Virus record (IMG/VR): IMGVR_UViG_3300009128_000031
Location: 1-45,606 of that record
From: a virus
Reading direction: 5' to 3' (one strand)
Length of the DNA stretch: 45,606 nt
Shown here: piece by piece, positions 39,827 through 45,606 of the stretch
Layout: the number at the start of each line of letters is the position of its first letter
Numbering within the stretch: position 1 is the first letter of the stretch
Translations under genes and position numbers: made by a program
Notes under the pieces: generated by a model
What the model saw: only the letters and a program-made list of their open reading frames with translations
What the model was told of the DNA's origin: nothing
The model's database searches: none

Positions 39827-39903
39827 AATATTTCCTTTCTAACTAATATAGCTATAATAGTTAATATAGAACTGACTAGAAACACATAGTCGTTAGCGAT
39901 CAT
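39820..39903 (-). CDS. Possible membrane micro-protein
   Basis: A 27-residue peptide with one membrane helix (YVFLVSSILTIIAILV). GGGGGAAG precedes the ATG, which overlaps the stop of the upstream gene. Weak but consistent with the many membrane micro-genes in this operon. Confidence 0.35.
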   Translation of the reverse strand: MIANDYVFLVSSILTIIAILVRKEILC

Positions 39904-40280
39904 TCTTCCCCCTTCAACCGCCACAATTCCTTGAATATTCTGTTAAATCCACAAAGTTCCTCATCCCGCACCCCTTTATTTTCTAACCACTTACAGCCAT
40001 CTATTGCAATTTTAACTAATTCTAAATAGCGTCTGCGGTTCATAGCAGTTACTATTACTAATTGTTCAGACTTAGGTTCTAGGTGTTGCGCACCAACAGT
40101 TACCCCGCTATAAACAGGGTCGCCAGCCCAAATTTCTTTTGTACCAGTTACGGGGATAACTCCCGACAGTTTCTTATTTTTCTTCTTCCGATACCAATCT
40201 TTTTGGTAATGACTTATGCACAGATTTTTATATTTCTTTTCCTTTTTACAACCTTTTACGCTACACAACTTTTTACGCAT
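39900..40280 (-). CDS. Small protein with N-terminal zinc-finger-like motif
   Basis: A 126-residue protein. The N terminus CSVKGCKKEKKYKNLCISHY matches the short Cys/His motif common in phage HNH and DNA-binding proteins. The C-terminal part is a separate helical domain (NRRRYLELVKIAIDGCKWLE). GGAGG precedes the ATG. Possibly DNA-binding. Confidence 0.6.
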   Translation of the reverse strand: MRKKLCSVKGCKKEKKYKNLCISHYQKDWYRKKKNKKLSGVIPVTGTKEIWAGDPVYSGVTVGAQHLEPKSEQLVIVTAMNRRRYLELVKIAIDGCKWLENKGVRDEELCGFNRIFKELWRLKGEE

Positions 40281-40324
40281 AATAGCCTCCTTTCCACCAC
40301 TTTTTCTACATTTGTTTCACTCAT
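40256..40324 (-). CDS. Possible leader micro-peptide
   Basis: A 22-residue frame (MSETNVEKVVERRLLCVKSC...) behind GGAGGGG, overlapping the next gene's start in another frame. It may couple translation rather than make a functional protein. Confidence 0.3.
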   Translation of the reverse strand: MSETNVEKVVERRLLCVKSCVA

Positions 40325-40339
40325 TTCACCCCTCCTCAA

Positions 40340-40627
40340 TTAACCATTTGTAATATATCCTATGAAAGAATATACATCTTTTTTAGATAAACGAGCTAAT
40401 TCTTTTGGATCATTTATTCGTTTTACAATTCCATTTTCCATCTTTACCCAATCATTATAGGTTAATTTGTCTTTTGAACGAGCTTGTATCAAATTAATAA
40501 TATTGCAATAATTTTCGTGTAATTCGTATTTAGTATTAATACTAGAAATAAAACACTTTTTCAGCTTTCCTTCTGAATTTGAAACAAAACCTGTATCAGT
40601 TCCTACAATCGTAATAGAATTTTCCAT
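40340..40627 (-). CDS. Hypothetical early protein
   Basis: A 95-residue protein from ATG 40627 (GAGGAGGGG upstream), sharing one base with the previous stop. Starts MENSITIVGTDTGFV; mixed alpha/beta; no motif recognised. Confidence 0.55.
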   Translation of the reverse strand: MENSITIVGTDTGFVSNSEGKLKKCFISSINTKYELHENYCNIINLIQARSKDKLTYNDWVKMENGIVKRINDPKELARLSKKDVYSFIGYITNG

Positions 40628-41052
40628 CACCCCTCCTCAAGGATAACATCCCGCACGTTTACCAGTGGGGTTTCCTGCTCTTTCCGCTTGCCTTTTACTG
40701 GGGTAAGTTCCCTTAACCAAGCCTCTACCTTCTTCACCTGAGTGTAAAACTCGCTCAGGTTCCGCACCAGTTGGCTACTTTCCTCTTCCGTAATCAGTAA
40801 CTTGTCCTGGTTAGAGGCACTCTCAATCTCACGCAGCCAGCGGTAAGTACCGTAGTTATCAGCGTGATACCAGAGTATCTTCTTTGAGTACGCTTTATCC
40901 AGGTACTTTAGTTTGTAGGCTTTGTACTGGTGCAAGTTCTCTATCGCCCAGCGGTAGCATTTGGTAAGCAGGTCGTCTAACCCAATCTGTTCTCGTTCGT
41001 AAGCACGCAGATCGTGGAGTAGGGGATTGTTAGCGGTGTGTAATAAGCTCAT
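40627..41052 (-). CDS. Hypothetical protein near the replication gene
   Basis: A 141-residue helical protein (MSLLHTANNPLLHDLRAYER...). It overlaps the replisome-organiser-like gene by 4 bp (ATGA). In comparable phage operons this slot can hold a helicase-loader partner, but no ATP-binding motif is present. Role unknown. Confidence 0.55.
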   Translation of the reverse strand: MSLLHTANNPLLHDLRAYEREQIGLDDLLTKCYRWAIENLHQYKAYKLKYLDKAYSKKILWYHADNYGTYRWLREIESASNQDKLLITEEESSQLVRNLSEFYTQVKKVEAWLRELTPVKGKRKEQETPLVNVRDVILEEG

Positions 41053-41702
41053 TCATCTACCTCCAAACATTTCTCTCTAAACTCAGCATCTAGTTCGGCC
41101 TCTGTTTTTCGGGGGGGCGGCTTCCGCTGGGTTTTCATAAAGTCAGGCCACATCTTGATACAGGTTTCCAACGTCCATTCGTGCCGCCGCCGGGACATCC
41201 AATCCAAACAAGAAAGAATTAGGTTGGTATCACCTTTTGCTAAGACAAGAAGTTGGTTCATACGGAGTCCTGTTCTTTTATAAAATGGTTGTCCTAAGTC
41301 CTGCCAGTCATACGCTTTTAGCGTAATGTATTTAGATCTTATCTTCTTCTTATCTTCTTCTTTATCTGCAAGCTCCTTGGGAGTTCCTTGGGAGTTCCCC
41401 GGGAGTACCCAATTGTGTAGTTTCTTGAACCCTTTAATGTAGTAATAGTCTCTGTGTGCCAACACTTTAGGAAAATTGGCTCTAATTTCAGAAAAAATTG
41501 CCTCTAATTCACTTTCAGTTTCGTTTGCTCGTAAAAGCTGGATAAGAACGGGATACTTTCGAGGTACTTTGTTCATATATTCCGCACATAACAGCATTAA
41601 TTTGATGTAATATAGCTGCGCTGTTTGGCTCATTAAAAAAAATCTTGGGTCATTTAGTAATCGCTTTTCCAGTTTAATCCAATGAATTTGTCTATAGGGC
41701 AT
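41049..41702 (-). CDS. Replisome-organiser-like (DnaD-type) protein
   Basis: A 217-residue protein. The N-terminal WIKLEKRLLNDPRFFLMSQT, followed by QLYYIKLMLLCAEY, follows the winged-helix pattern of phage replisome organisers and DnaD-like initiators. The C-terminal end is charged. These proteins bind the phage origin and recruit the host helicase. It is the only replication-initiation candidate here, with no phage polymerase, helicase or primase visible. It lies 500 bp from a large periodic non-coding array. Confidence 0.65.
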   Translation of the reverse strand: MPYRQIHWIKLEKRLLNDPRFFLMSQTAQLYYIKLMLLCAEYMNKVPRKYPVLIQLLRANETESELEAIFSEIRANFPKVLAHRDYYYIKGFKKLHNWVLPGNSQGTPKELADKEEDKKKIRSKYITLKAYDWQDLGQPFYKRTGLRMNQLLVLAKGDTNLILSCLDWMSRRRHEWTLETCIKMWPDFMKTQRKPPPRKTEAELDAEFREKCLEVDE

Positions 41703-41712
41703 AACTACTCCT

Positions 41713-42195
41713 TTAAACTAATACCTTCTCTGTATTGTCAATAGCCATATAGATCTTTGACAATTCCTGATAGTTGTTGTATCTAGTTTTCCATTCTCTT
41801 ACCTCTCTCATAGCATTTTGTAAAATCTGTTTATGGTATTCCTTATCTGAAAGTACATTGTCTATTGATACATAACAGCTCTCGTTGCTTTCTGCTGGAG
41901 TTACGCTAAAAAATGCTTCTATGTGTTTTTCCTCATTGCCATCTTTGATAACGACTACTTCTACTGATCTAATGTAATATCTTGCTTGGCTCATTCTATA
42001 TTTATGTGCAGCAACATCGTTGTTCCATTCAAACAGGTGATGAATCGGGGATCTTTTCATTGCTGCATTTTTGACAATCTCTTCTGGAGTTATTTTGTGG
42101 TTGTTCTTCGCTAGTAACCTCTCTATTTCTTGTCCTAAAACTTGAGCATCTTCTTGCGATATACTGTAATTCTTTCTAGGAACATACTTTTTCAC
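41713..42195 (-). CDS. Conserved-type phage protein of unknown function
   Basis: A 160-residue protein starting with GTG 42195 (AGGAGGG upstream; the ATG two bases earlier is followed at once by a stop). The central pattern SPIHHLFEWNNDVAAHKYRM, followed by ARYYIRSVEV, is one I associate with a widespread unannotated phage family near replication and DNA-binding genes. It is probably nucleic-acid related. The periodic array ends 25 bp upstream of its start. Confidence 0.6.
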   Translation of the reverse strand: MKKYVPRKNYSISQEDAQVLGQEIERLLAKNNHKITPEEIVKNAAMKRSPIHHLFEWNNDVAAHKYRMSQARYYIRSVEVVVIKDGNEEKHIEAFFSVTPAESNESCYVSIDNVLSDKEYHKQILQNAMREVREWKTRYNNYQELSKIYMAIDNTEKVLV

Positions 42196-42220
42196 ATAAC
42201 CCTCCTTTGTTAATTATCCA

Positions 42221-42352
42221 TACCCTACCGTACCTTAATCCAAAACACCGTTACATTCCTTTAAGTACCTCACCACAACTCACCTTAACGGATCGCACCA
42301 AACCATACCGGACATTACCCCACATCAACATACCATTCCCGACCCCTCCTCG
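42221..42352. repeat. Degenerate 5-nt periodic array, part A
   Basis: Read from 42221 in steps of five, 16 of 26 pentamers have CC at positions 3-4 on the plus strand (for example TACCC, TACCG, TACCT, CACCA). On the transcribed minus strand this is a GG every 5 nt. No gene explains it. A 48-bp AT-rich spacer separates it from part B. Confidence 0.75.
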
Positions 42353-42400
42353 TTATAGCGTATTTTTTTGGTTTCAAAGGATGCCTGTATATTTTAGTTA

Positions 42401-42560
42401 CCCTTACCTTACCCAATCCTACCCGACCATACCGTACCTCAACGCACCATTCCGTGCCAAGCCTGGCCGTAACGCACCTAACCAATATGAACCATGCCTA
42501 ACCGGACCATGCTCTGCCAATACCACTTCCCACCCAACCTAGACATGCCTAACCACGCCT
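42401..42560. repeat. Degenerate 5-nt periodic array, part B
   Basis: From 42401, 19 of 24 consecutive pentamers have CC at positions 2-3 (ACCTT, ACCCA, ACCAT, ACCGT, GCCAA and so on). After a one-base phase shift at 42521, 6 of the last 8 continue. The minus-strand RNA would read GGNNN repeatedly, which could form two-layer G-quadruplexes or bind a protein at regular steps. Confidence 0.85.
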
Positions 42561-42568
42561 CAGTTTCT

Positions 42569-43168
42569 TTATTTCTTTACTACTTCATACATCCCGAAAT
42601 TCCCACTCTTTTGAGGACGCCAATCACCCACGCCCATAGCAAAGCCAGCTTTATCAATTAGTTTGAATATCTGTTCTAGTGATAAAATAGCTTCATCGTA
42701 TTTTACGATTAAGGTTGTTGACCATTCTGTAAACATTGGCCTAACTCTTATATCTAATACTCGTCCACCACGACCATTAAGGTAAACGCCATCTTGTCTT
42801 CTAATAATCTCTTTATATTTGAGTTCTGCCATGTCATTTAATACTTGCATACCACTAAGTACCGACTTTTTCGTAATATTAGGAAAGAATGTTGCAACTT
42901 CCACCGCTCCTTTCTTAAAGCCAACACCAGGAAACCCATATTTCTTTGTTCCCGGCACATAATGAAAGCAGGATTCATATTCAGCATCAAAATCTCTTAT
43001 TCCTCTTACCTTCGTTCCTTCTTTAACTTGTTTGATTCTTATTTTTTCTAAAGCTGCTGCGGATACAGCATGTACTATTAATGGTGTTACCCCTCGTATC
43101 GGAACATTAACTACAACGTATTTTGATGCAAGTATGCTTACGGGTTTCTTTTCCTTAGTTTTTTTCAT
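42569..43168 (-). CDS. Phage protein with Gly-rich RAMP-like C terminus
   Basis: A 199-residue protein. It begins with a beta strand and IRGVTPLIVHAVS (near residue 24-36), has an acidic, aromatic middle (FDAEYESCFHYVPG) and ends with GVGDWRPQKSGNFGMYEVV. The final Gly-rich loop recalls the G-rich loop of RAMP-fold proteins such as Cas5/Cas7, and the overall pattern is that of a common unannotated phage family. An RNA- or ssDNA-binding role is plausible. The GG array lies just downstream of its stop in the same transcript. Confidence 0.55.
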   Translation of the reverse strand: MKKTKEKKPVSILASKYVVVNVPIRGVTPLIVHAVSAAALEKIRIKQVKEGTKVRGIRDFDAEYESCFHYVPGTKKYGFPGVGFKKGAVEVATFFPNITKKSVLSGMQVLNDMAELKYKEIIRRQDGVYLNGRGGRVLDIRVRPMFTEWSTTLIVKYDEAILSLEQIFKLIDKAGFAMGVGDWRPQKSGNFGMYEVVKK

Positions 43169-43487
43169 TGTCTCCTCCTTTACCGTTTTGGTTTTTTTTA
43201 TATCGGTTTTTAAATAACTCCTGTTGTTCTGCCCTGTGTCTTTGCACCTCCTCTGAAGGCAGTAGCAGTTTGCGTTCCTGGATTTTTTGTCTGGAACGTC
43301 TAATGGATTCTGATTTCACCCAATGAGTAACACGGAAGTGAATTTGTTCATCCGTTATTTCTAGCCCTTCATGTTTCTGTCTATATTTTTGTTCTAGGAA
43401 CATGTCGTTGCCTCTCGCTTCAGGATAATCAACGAGGATTTGCATTACGTTGCGTTCAATTTTGTCCATTAATTGCCCGAATTTCAT
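43155..43487 (-). CDS. Hypothetical phage protein
   Basis: A 110-residue protein: N-terminal helix with ILVDYPEARGNDMFLEQKY, a pattern I associate with small unannotated phage regulators, then a very basic C terminus (RYKKNQNGKGG). AAAGGAAG precedes the ATG. Possibly DNA-binding. Confidence 0.6.
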   Translation of the reverse strand: MKFGQLMDKIERNVMQILVDYPEARGNDMFLEQKYRQKHEGLEITDEQIHFRVTHWVKSESIRRSRQKIQERKLLLPSEEVQRHRAEQQELFKNRYKKNQNGKGGDNEKN

Positions 43488-43855
43488 TTTTCTTCCTTTA
43501 ACAACTCAGGGTGTTCGTAAATGTTGCCTATGACTTCAATATCTTCAATAGGTTCGTAGTCAGAGTGCCAACTCTGGAAAGGTCTAAACCCAGTAACCTT
43601 TTTATCCCACTCTACAATAACTTTATCACTTTGTTTGTAATATAAGTCGTATGTTTCTTCTCCCAAAACAATTATATCCCCCTCATAAATCTCTTTCCCG
43701 TTCTTGTCTTTCAATCCGGTGTATTGCATGAGGATATAAAAGCCACTTAAGTTCCAATGGTTGCACCAAATGTTGCCTTCTGGGTCTATATCAAAACCAG
43801 CATGTTTTATCTTTTGTTCTTGTTTATCCCACACTCTGAATTTTATCTCTCTCAT
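43484..43855 (-). CDS. YopX family protein
   Basis: A 123-residue protein with the family signature MREIKFRVWDKQ at the start and LMQYTGLKDKNGKEIYEGDI in the centre. YopX proteins are common in phages of many hosts; the biochemical role is not established. Coupled by ATGA overlap to the HTH-like gene. Confidence 0.9.
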   Translation of the reverse strand: MREIKFRVWDKQEQKIKHAGFDIDPEGNIWCNHWNLSGFYILMQYTGLKDKNGKEIYEGDIIVLGEETYDLYYKQSDKVIVEWDKKVTGFRPFQSWHSDYEPIEDIEVIGNIYEHPELLKEEK

Positions 43856-44145
43856 CTCTTAATCCACCTTCCATGCCTGCGTTTAGGGTTTTTGAGTAAC
43901 CACTCCATATAGCCTTTGGCAAGGCCAGTTTGGATGGCTCTATTAAGGACGTTCACACGCTTATGGGGGGTCAGCAGCTGTCTTAGTTTCTCGTTATCTG
44001 TTATTTTAGCGTCCAGTTTTTTTAGTTTTCTGTATACCGCTGACCTGTTTTGTATTCCGAAACATTTACATATTCGTTTTGTTGTCCAACCCAACCTTTT
44101 GTGCAGCATCCATATTATCAGTAGTGTTTCCCGGTTCAACGTCAT
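43852..44145 (-). CDS. Helix-turn-helix-like DNA-binding protein
   Basis: A 97-residue basic protein. WTTKRICKCFGIQNRSAVYR, followed by KLKKL, looks like a helix-turn-helix, and the C terminus is strongly basic (NPKRRHGRWIKR). It overlaps the GroES-like gene by 80 bp and has no clear ribosome site at the first ATG. A start at an internal Met near residue 13 is possible. Confidence 0.6.
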   Translation of the reverse strand: MTLNRETLLIIWMLHKRLGWTTKRICKCFGIQNRSAVYRKLKKLDAKITDNEKLRQLLTPHKRVNVLNRAIQTGLAKGYMEWLLKNPKRRHGRWIKR

Positions 44146-44437
44146 CTGTTATTTCGCAATGTGTAATCGCCCACTCTCGGACGAGCAAGTATGTGTGATT
44201 ATCGCTGGCTTTAATTACTCTTTTGATACCGTTGGTTCTGGTAGTGCTAGGTTCAAGTGGCACTCTCATGCCTGGGGTGAGGTAAGTAGGTACTTGCTGA
44301 CCGACACTAACTATTGTTCCGGTACGTTGTTTCTTACGTTCGGAACTAGGTGTGTAGTAGATGCCGCCTTCTGTTTGGTCATATTCCGAATCCATTTTGA
44401 GTAAGATAAAGTCACCAAGAACCTGTATCTTCAACAT
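44066..44437 (-). CDS. GroES/Cpn10-like co-chaperonin
   Basis: A 123-residue protein from ATG 44437 (GGAGG upstream). The Cpn10 core is visible: VLGDFILLKMDSE, then the mobile-loop motif EGGIYYTPSS, then GTIVSVGQQVPTYLTPGMRV. Phages such as T4 (gp31) use their own GroES to fold capsid protein with host GroEL. The last 25 residues are an extra polar tail. It is encoded early, before the capsid genes are made. It overlaps both neighbours. Confidence 0.8.
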   Translation of the reverse strand: MLKIQVLGDFILLKMDSEYDQTEGGIYYTPSSERKKQRTGTIVSVGQQVPTYLTPGMRVPLEPSTTRTNGIKRVIKASDNHTYLLVREWAITHCEITDDVEPGNTTDNMDAAQKVGLDNKTNM

Positions 44438-44999
44438 ATCCTTCCTCCGTATAAGGTGCTGCGTCTTCAAATATTTCTTCTTTAGTCGCCGGTTGTTTCT
44501 CTAATATTGTAGGCTGCTGCCCCGGCGTTTCGCTCTTTGGCTGGCTGGTCTGTAGAGGCGGTGCTTCTTTAATCTCTGCTTCCTCTTTTGGTGGGGCAGG
44601 GGAGGTTACTGGTTCAACTATCCAAGGGCGTTCAGGGTTTACTTTCCTACCAGGGTGTGAGATCTTAACCTTTACCCCACCTTTCTGCTGTATCCGCTCT
44701 CTGGTATAGCCCAATATGTCCATGCCTACCAGCACACCTTTGGCGGTGCAGGTTACTTGCTGGCCGTTAGCCAGTTTGAATGCAACCCTAAACTCTTTAA
44801 TAACTGTCCTACCTGTTTCTGGGTCTTTGGTTTTGTTTACTATCCATTGGTCAAACTTTGTGTTCGGTGCGGTGTCGGGAGTTTCAATCTCGGTATCAAT
44901 TATGTGTAGTATTACTGGTTCACCACCTACTTTTGGGAGATAAATATATTTATTCTGTTTATCTCCCTTTTTTGTTCCCATCAATTCACCCCAACTCAT
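44412..44999 (-). CDS. Putative single-stranded DNA-binding protein
   Basis: A 195-residue protein: a beta-rich first 115 residues, a Pro/Glu/Lys-rich linker, and an acidic, aromatic tail (EEGYVEDTGSW). An OB-like body plus a flexible linker and acidic C-terminal tip is the design of bacterial and phage SSBs. It sits next to the nuclease, as in recombination modules. Two possible starts (MSWGE and MGTKK) both have ribosome sites. Confidence 0.6.
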   Translation of the reverse strand: MSWGELMGTKKGDKQNKYIYLPKVGGEPVILHIIDTEIETPDTAPNTKFDQWIVNKTKDPETGRTVIKEFRVAFKLANGQQVTCTAKGVLVGMDILGYTRERIQQKGGVKVKISHPGRKVNPERPWIVEPVTSPAPPKEEAEIKEAPPLQTSQPKSETPGQQPTILEKQPATKEEIFEDAAPYTEEGYVEDTGSW

Positions 45000-45184
45000 C
45001 AGTTACCTCCCTTGAAAAGTTTTTCAACTTCGTTAAATTCCATGTTTACTTCCGATTGGGTATCGGCTTGAAAGAATATTTCTTCATGTCCGTTGCTGAA
45101 ATGTAAACATTCGCCATCTTTTTTTACATAAAGAACATTATCCAAGTTGATAATGTAATCTCCACGCCTATAATACTTAGCCAT
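44999..45184 (-). CDS. Small hypothetical protein
   Basis: A 61-residue, beta-rich protein (MAKYYRRGDYIINLDNVLYV...). Its ATG shares one base with the nuclease stop, and AGGAGG lies just before. Between nuclease and SSB-like genes. The style resembles small PH-like phage proteins, but this is not certain. Confidence 0.55.
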   Translation of the reverse strand: MAKYYRRGDYIINLDNVLYVKKDGECLHFSNGHEEIFFQADTQSEVNMEFNEVEKLFKGGN

Positions 45185-45606
45185 TAGTTACCTCCTTTGT
45201 TATTCTGCCACTGCCATAATGCTTGGGCGTGCAGAAATGCTTTAAAATCTCCATGTACTTCACTAAAGATATAAGAACCGTCATCTTTAACTAACAATAT
45301 GGCTGTCTTCTCGATCTCCACACCCATTTCTTTAAGTGCCTGTTTGTACGCTTCAACCTGAAGGGGATACTCTGGGTACACCGCTTTAGATGTTTTGAGA
45401 TCCACTAGATAAACAATGCCATTAATCCGGCATATGAGGTCACAAGAGCCTGCGTAACCGTACTTTTTTGAGTAAACTTCCTTCTCAATACTCAGCACAT
45501 CGGGTTTTACGGTATCCCACCAGCTCTTTAAGCCCTCTGCATAGCCCCTGTAGCGTGTCGGAATGGTATCGGGTATAGGATTGCCTGCCTTTAAAACCTC
45601 AAACAA
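45184..45606 (-). CDS. RecB/Cas4-like PD-(D/E)XK nuclease, C-terminal part (joins 1-359)
   Basis: The last 140 residues of the 220-residue protein whose start is at 359. The catalytic core is clear: YAGSCDLI (Asp136 of the joined protein), VYLVDLKTSK (Asp149 and Lys151) and the QxxxY motif QVEAY (163-167) of the RecB/AddB/Cas4 class. It is probably an exonuclease for recombination or DNA end processing. The TTG at the edge is not a real start; it is the point where the circle was cut. Confidence 0.88.
   Translation of the reverse strand: MFEVLKAGNPIPDTIPTRYRGYAEGLKSWWDTVKPDVLSIEKEVYSKKYGYAGSCDLICRINGIVYLVDLKTSKAVYPEYPLQVEAYKQALKEMGVEIEKTAILLVKDDGSYIFSEVHGDFKAFLHAQALWQWQNNKGGN
45488..45606. 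repeat. Terminal direct repeat, right copy
   Basis: Identical to 1-119. See the left copy. It should be removed once when the genome is drawn as a circle. Confidence 0.95.

Noticed and set aside
41735-41750. 16-bp word shared with the promoter region at 1555-1570, including TTGACA
   Set aside because: It encodes MAID in the 41713 gene and has no suitable -10 box at 16-18 nt, so no promoter was called.
42207-42542. Plus-strand open frame of 111 codons, Pro/Thr/Tyr-rich
   Set aside because: It is produced by the CC-every-5-nt arrays, has no ribosome site and runs against the operon direction.
1-45606. CRISPR arrays, rRNA, insertion sequences
   Set aside because: No spacer-repeat array, rRNA-like sequence or transposase was found on either strand.

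Overview
The window is a complete or nearly complete tailed-phage genome, almost certainly circular as assembled. Bases 1-119 are identical to 45488-45606, so the unique circle is 45,487 bp and one gene (a RecB-like nuclease) runs across the junction. The phage looks podovirus-like (class Caudoviricetes). It has a large terminase, a P22-type portal, a putative scaffold, an HK97-fold-type capsid protein, two short-tail (adaptor and nozzle) proteins and large putative ejection proteins. I see no tape measure, sheath or tube gene. No integrase was recognised, so a lytic cycle is the simplest reading. The host is probably Gram-negative: the phage carries a Wzy/WaaL-like polysaccharide membrane enzyme and many Sec-type signal peptides. 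I cannot name the host lineage.

Layout. (1) 1-3405, minus strand: the promoter-proximal end of a long leftward early operon. It holds small DNA-binding, zinc-binding and exported proteins, with several near-consensus sigma70 promoters (at 3444-3472, 1533-1561 and 1223-1251) and an operator-like dyad. (2) 3406-4724: a 1.3 kb AT-rich non-coding hub with iteron-like repeats, a GC palindrome and repeated dyads. It lies between the divergent early and late operons and is a candidate origin and control region. (3) 4725-31785, plus strand: the late operon, running from terminase through portal, scaffold, decoration and capsid proteins, a block of exported beta-rich proteins, adaptor and nozzle, to fibre and ejection proteins. 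(4) 31772-32567, minus strand: a three-gene island (HNH nuclease and two small membrane proteins) with its own promoter. (5) 32633-35110, plus strand: a lysis-like group of membrane and coiled-coil proteins, a clan-A glycoside hydrolase and an overlapping membrane/lipoprotein-like pair. (6) 35107-45487, minus strand: the rest of the early operon. From promoter-proximal to distal it has a nuclease, an SSB-like protein, a GroES-like co-chaperonin, a YopX protein, a phage family with a possible RAMP-like tail, a replisome-organiser-like initiator, HNH, Dam methylase and DUF1064 proteins, and a dense train of tiny zinc-ribbon and membrane proteins.

How it works together (inference). Early transcription starts near 3437 and runs leftward through the circle junction to about 35.1 kb. 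A U-tract hairpin at 34649-34677 could stop it. No DNA polymerase, primase or helicase is visible, so replication probably borrows the host replisome through the DnaD-like protein. Late transcription starts upstream of 4725 by an unrecognised promoter.

The most unusual features are: several consecutive virion-module proteins with Sec signal peptides; a Wzy/WaaL-like gene inside the head-tail block whose ribosome site sits in a strong hairpin; two arrays with a GG dinucleotide every 5 nt in the early transcript (42221-42560); and two compact multi-arm RNA-like elements (33251-33381 and 35272-35375).
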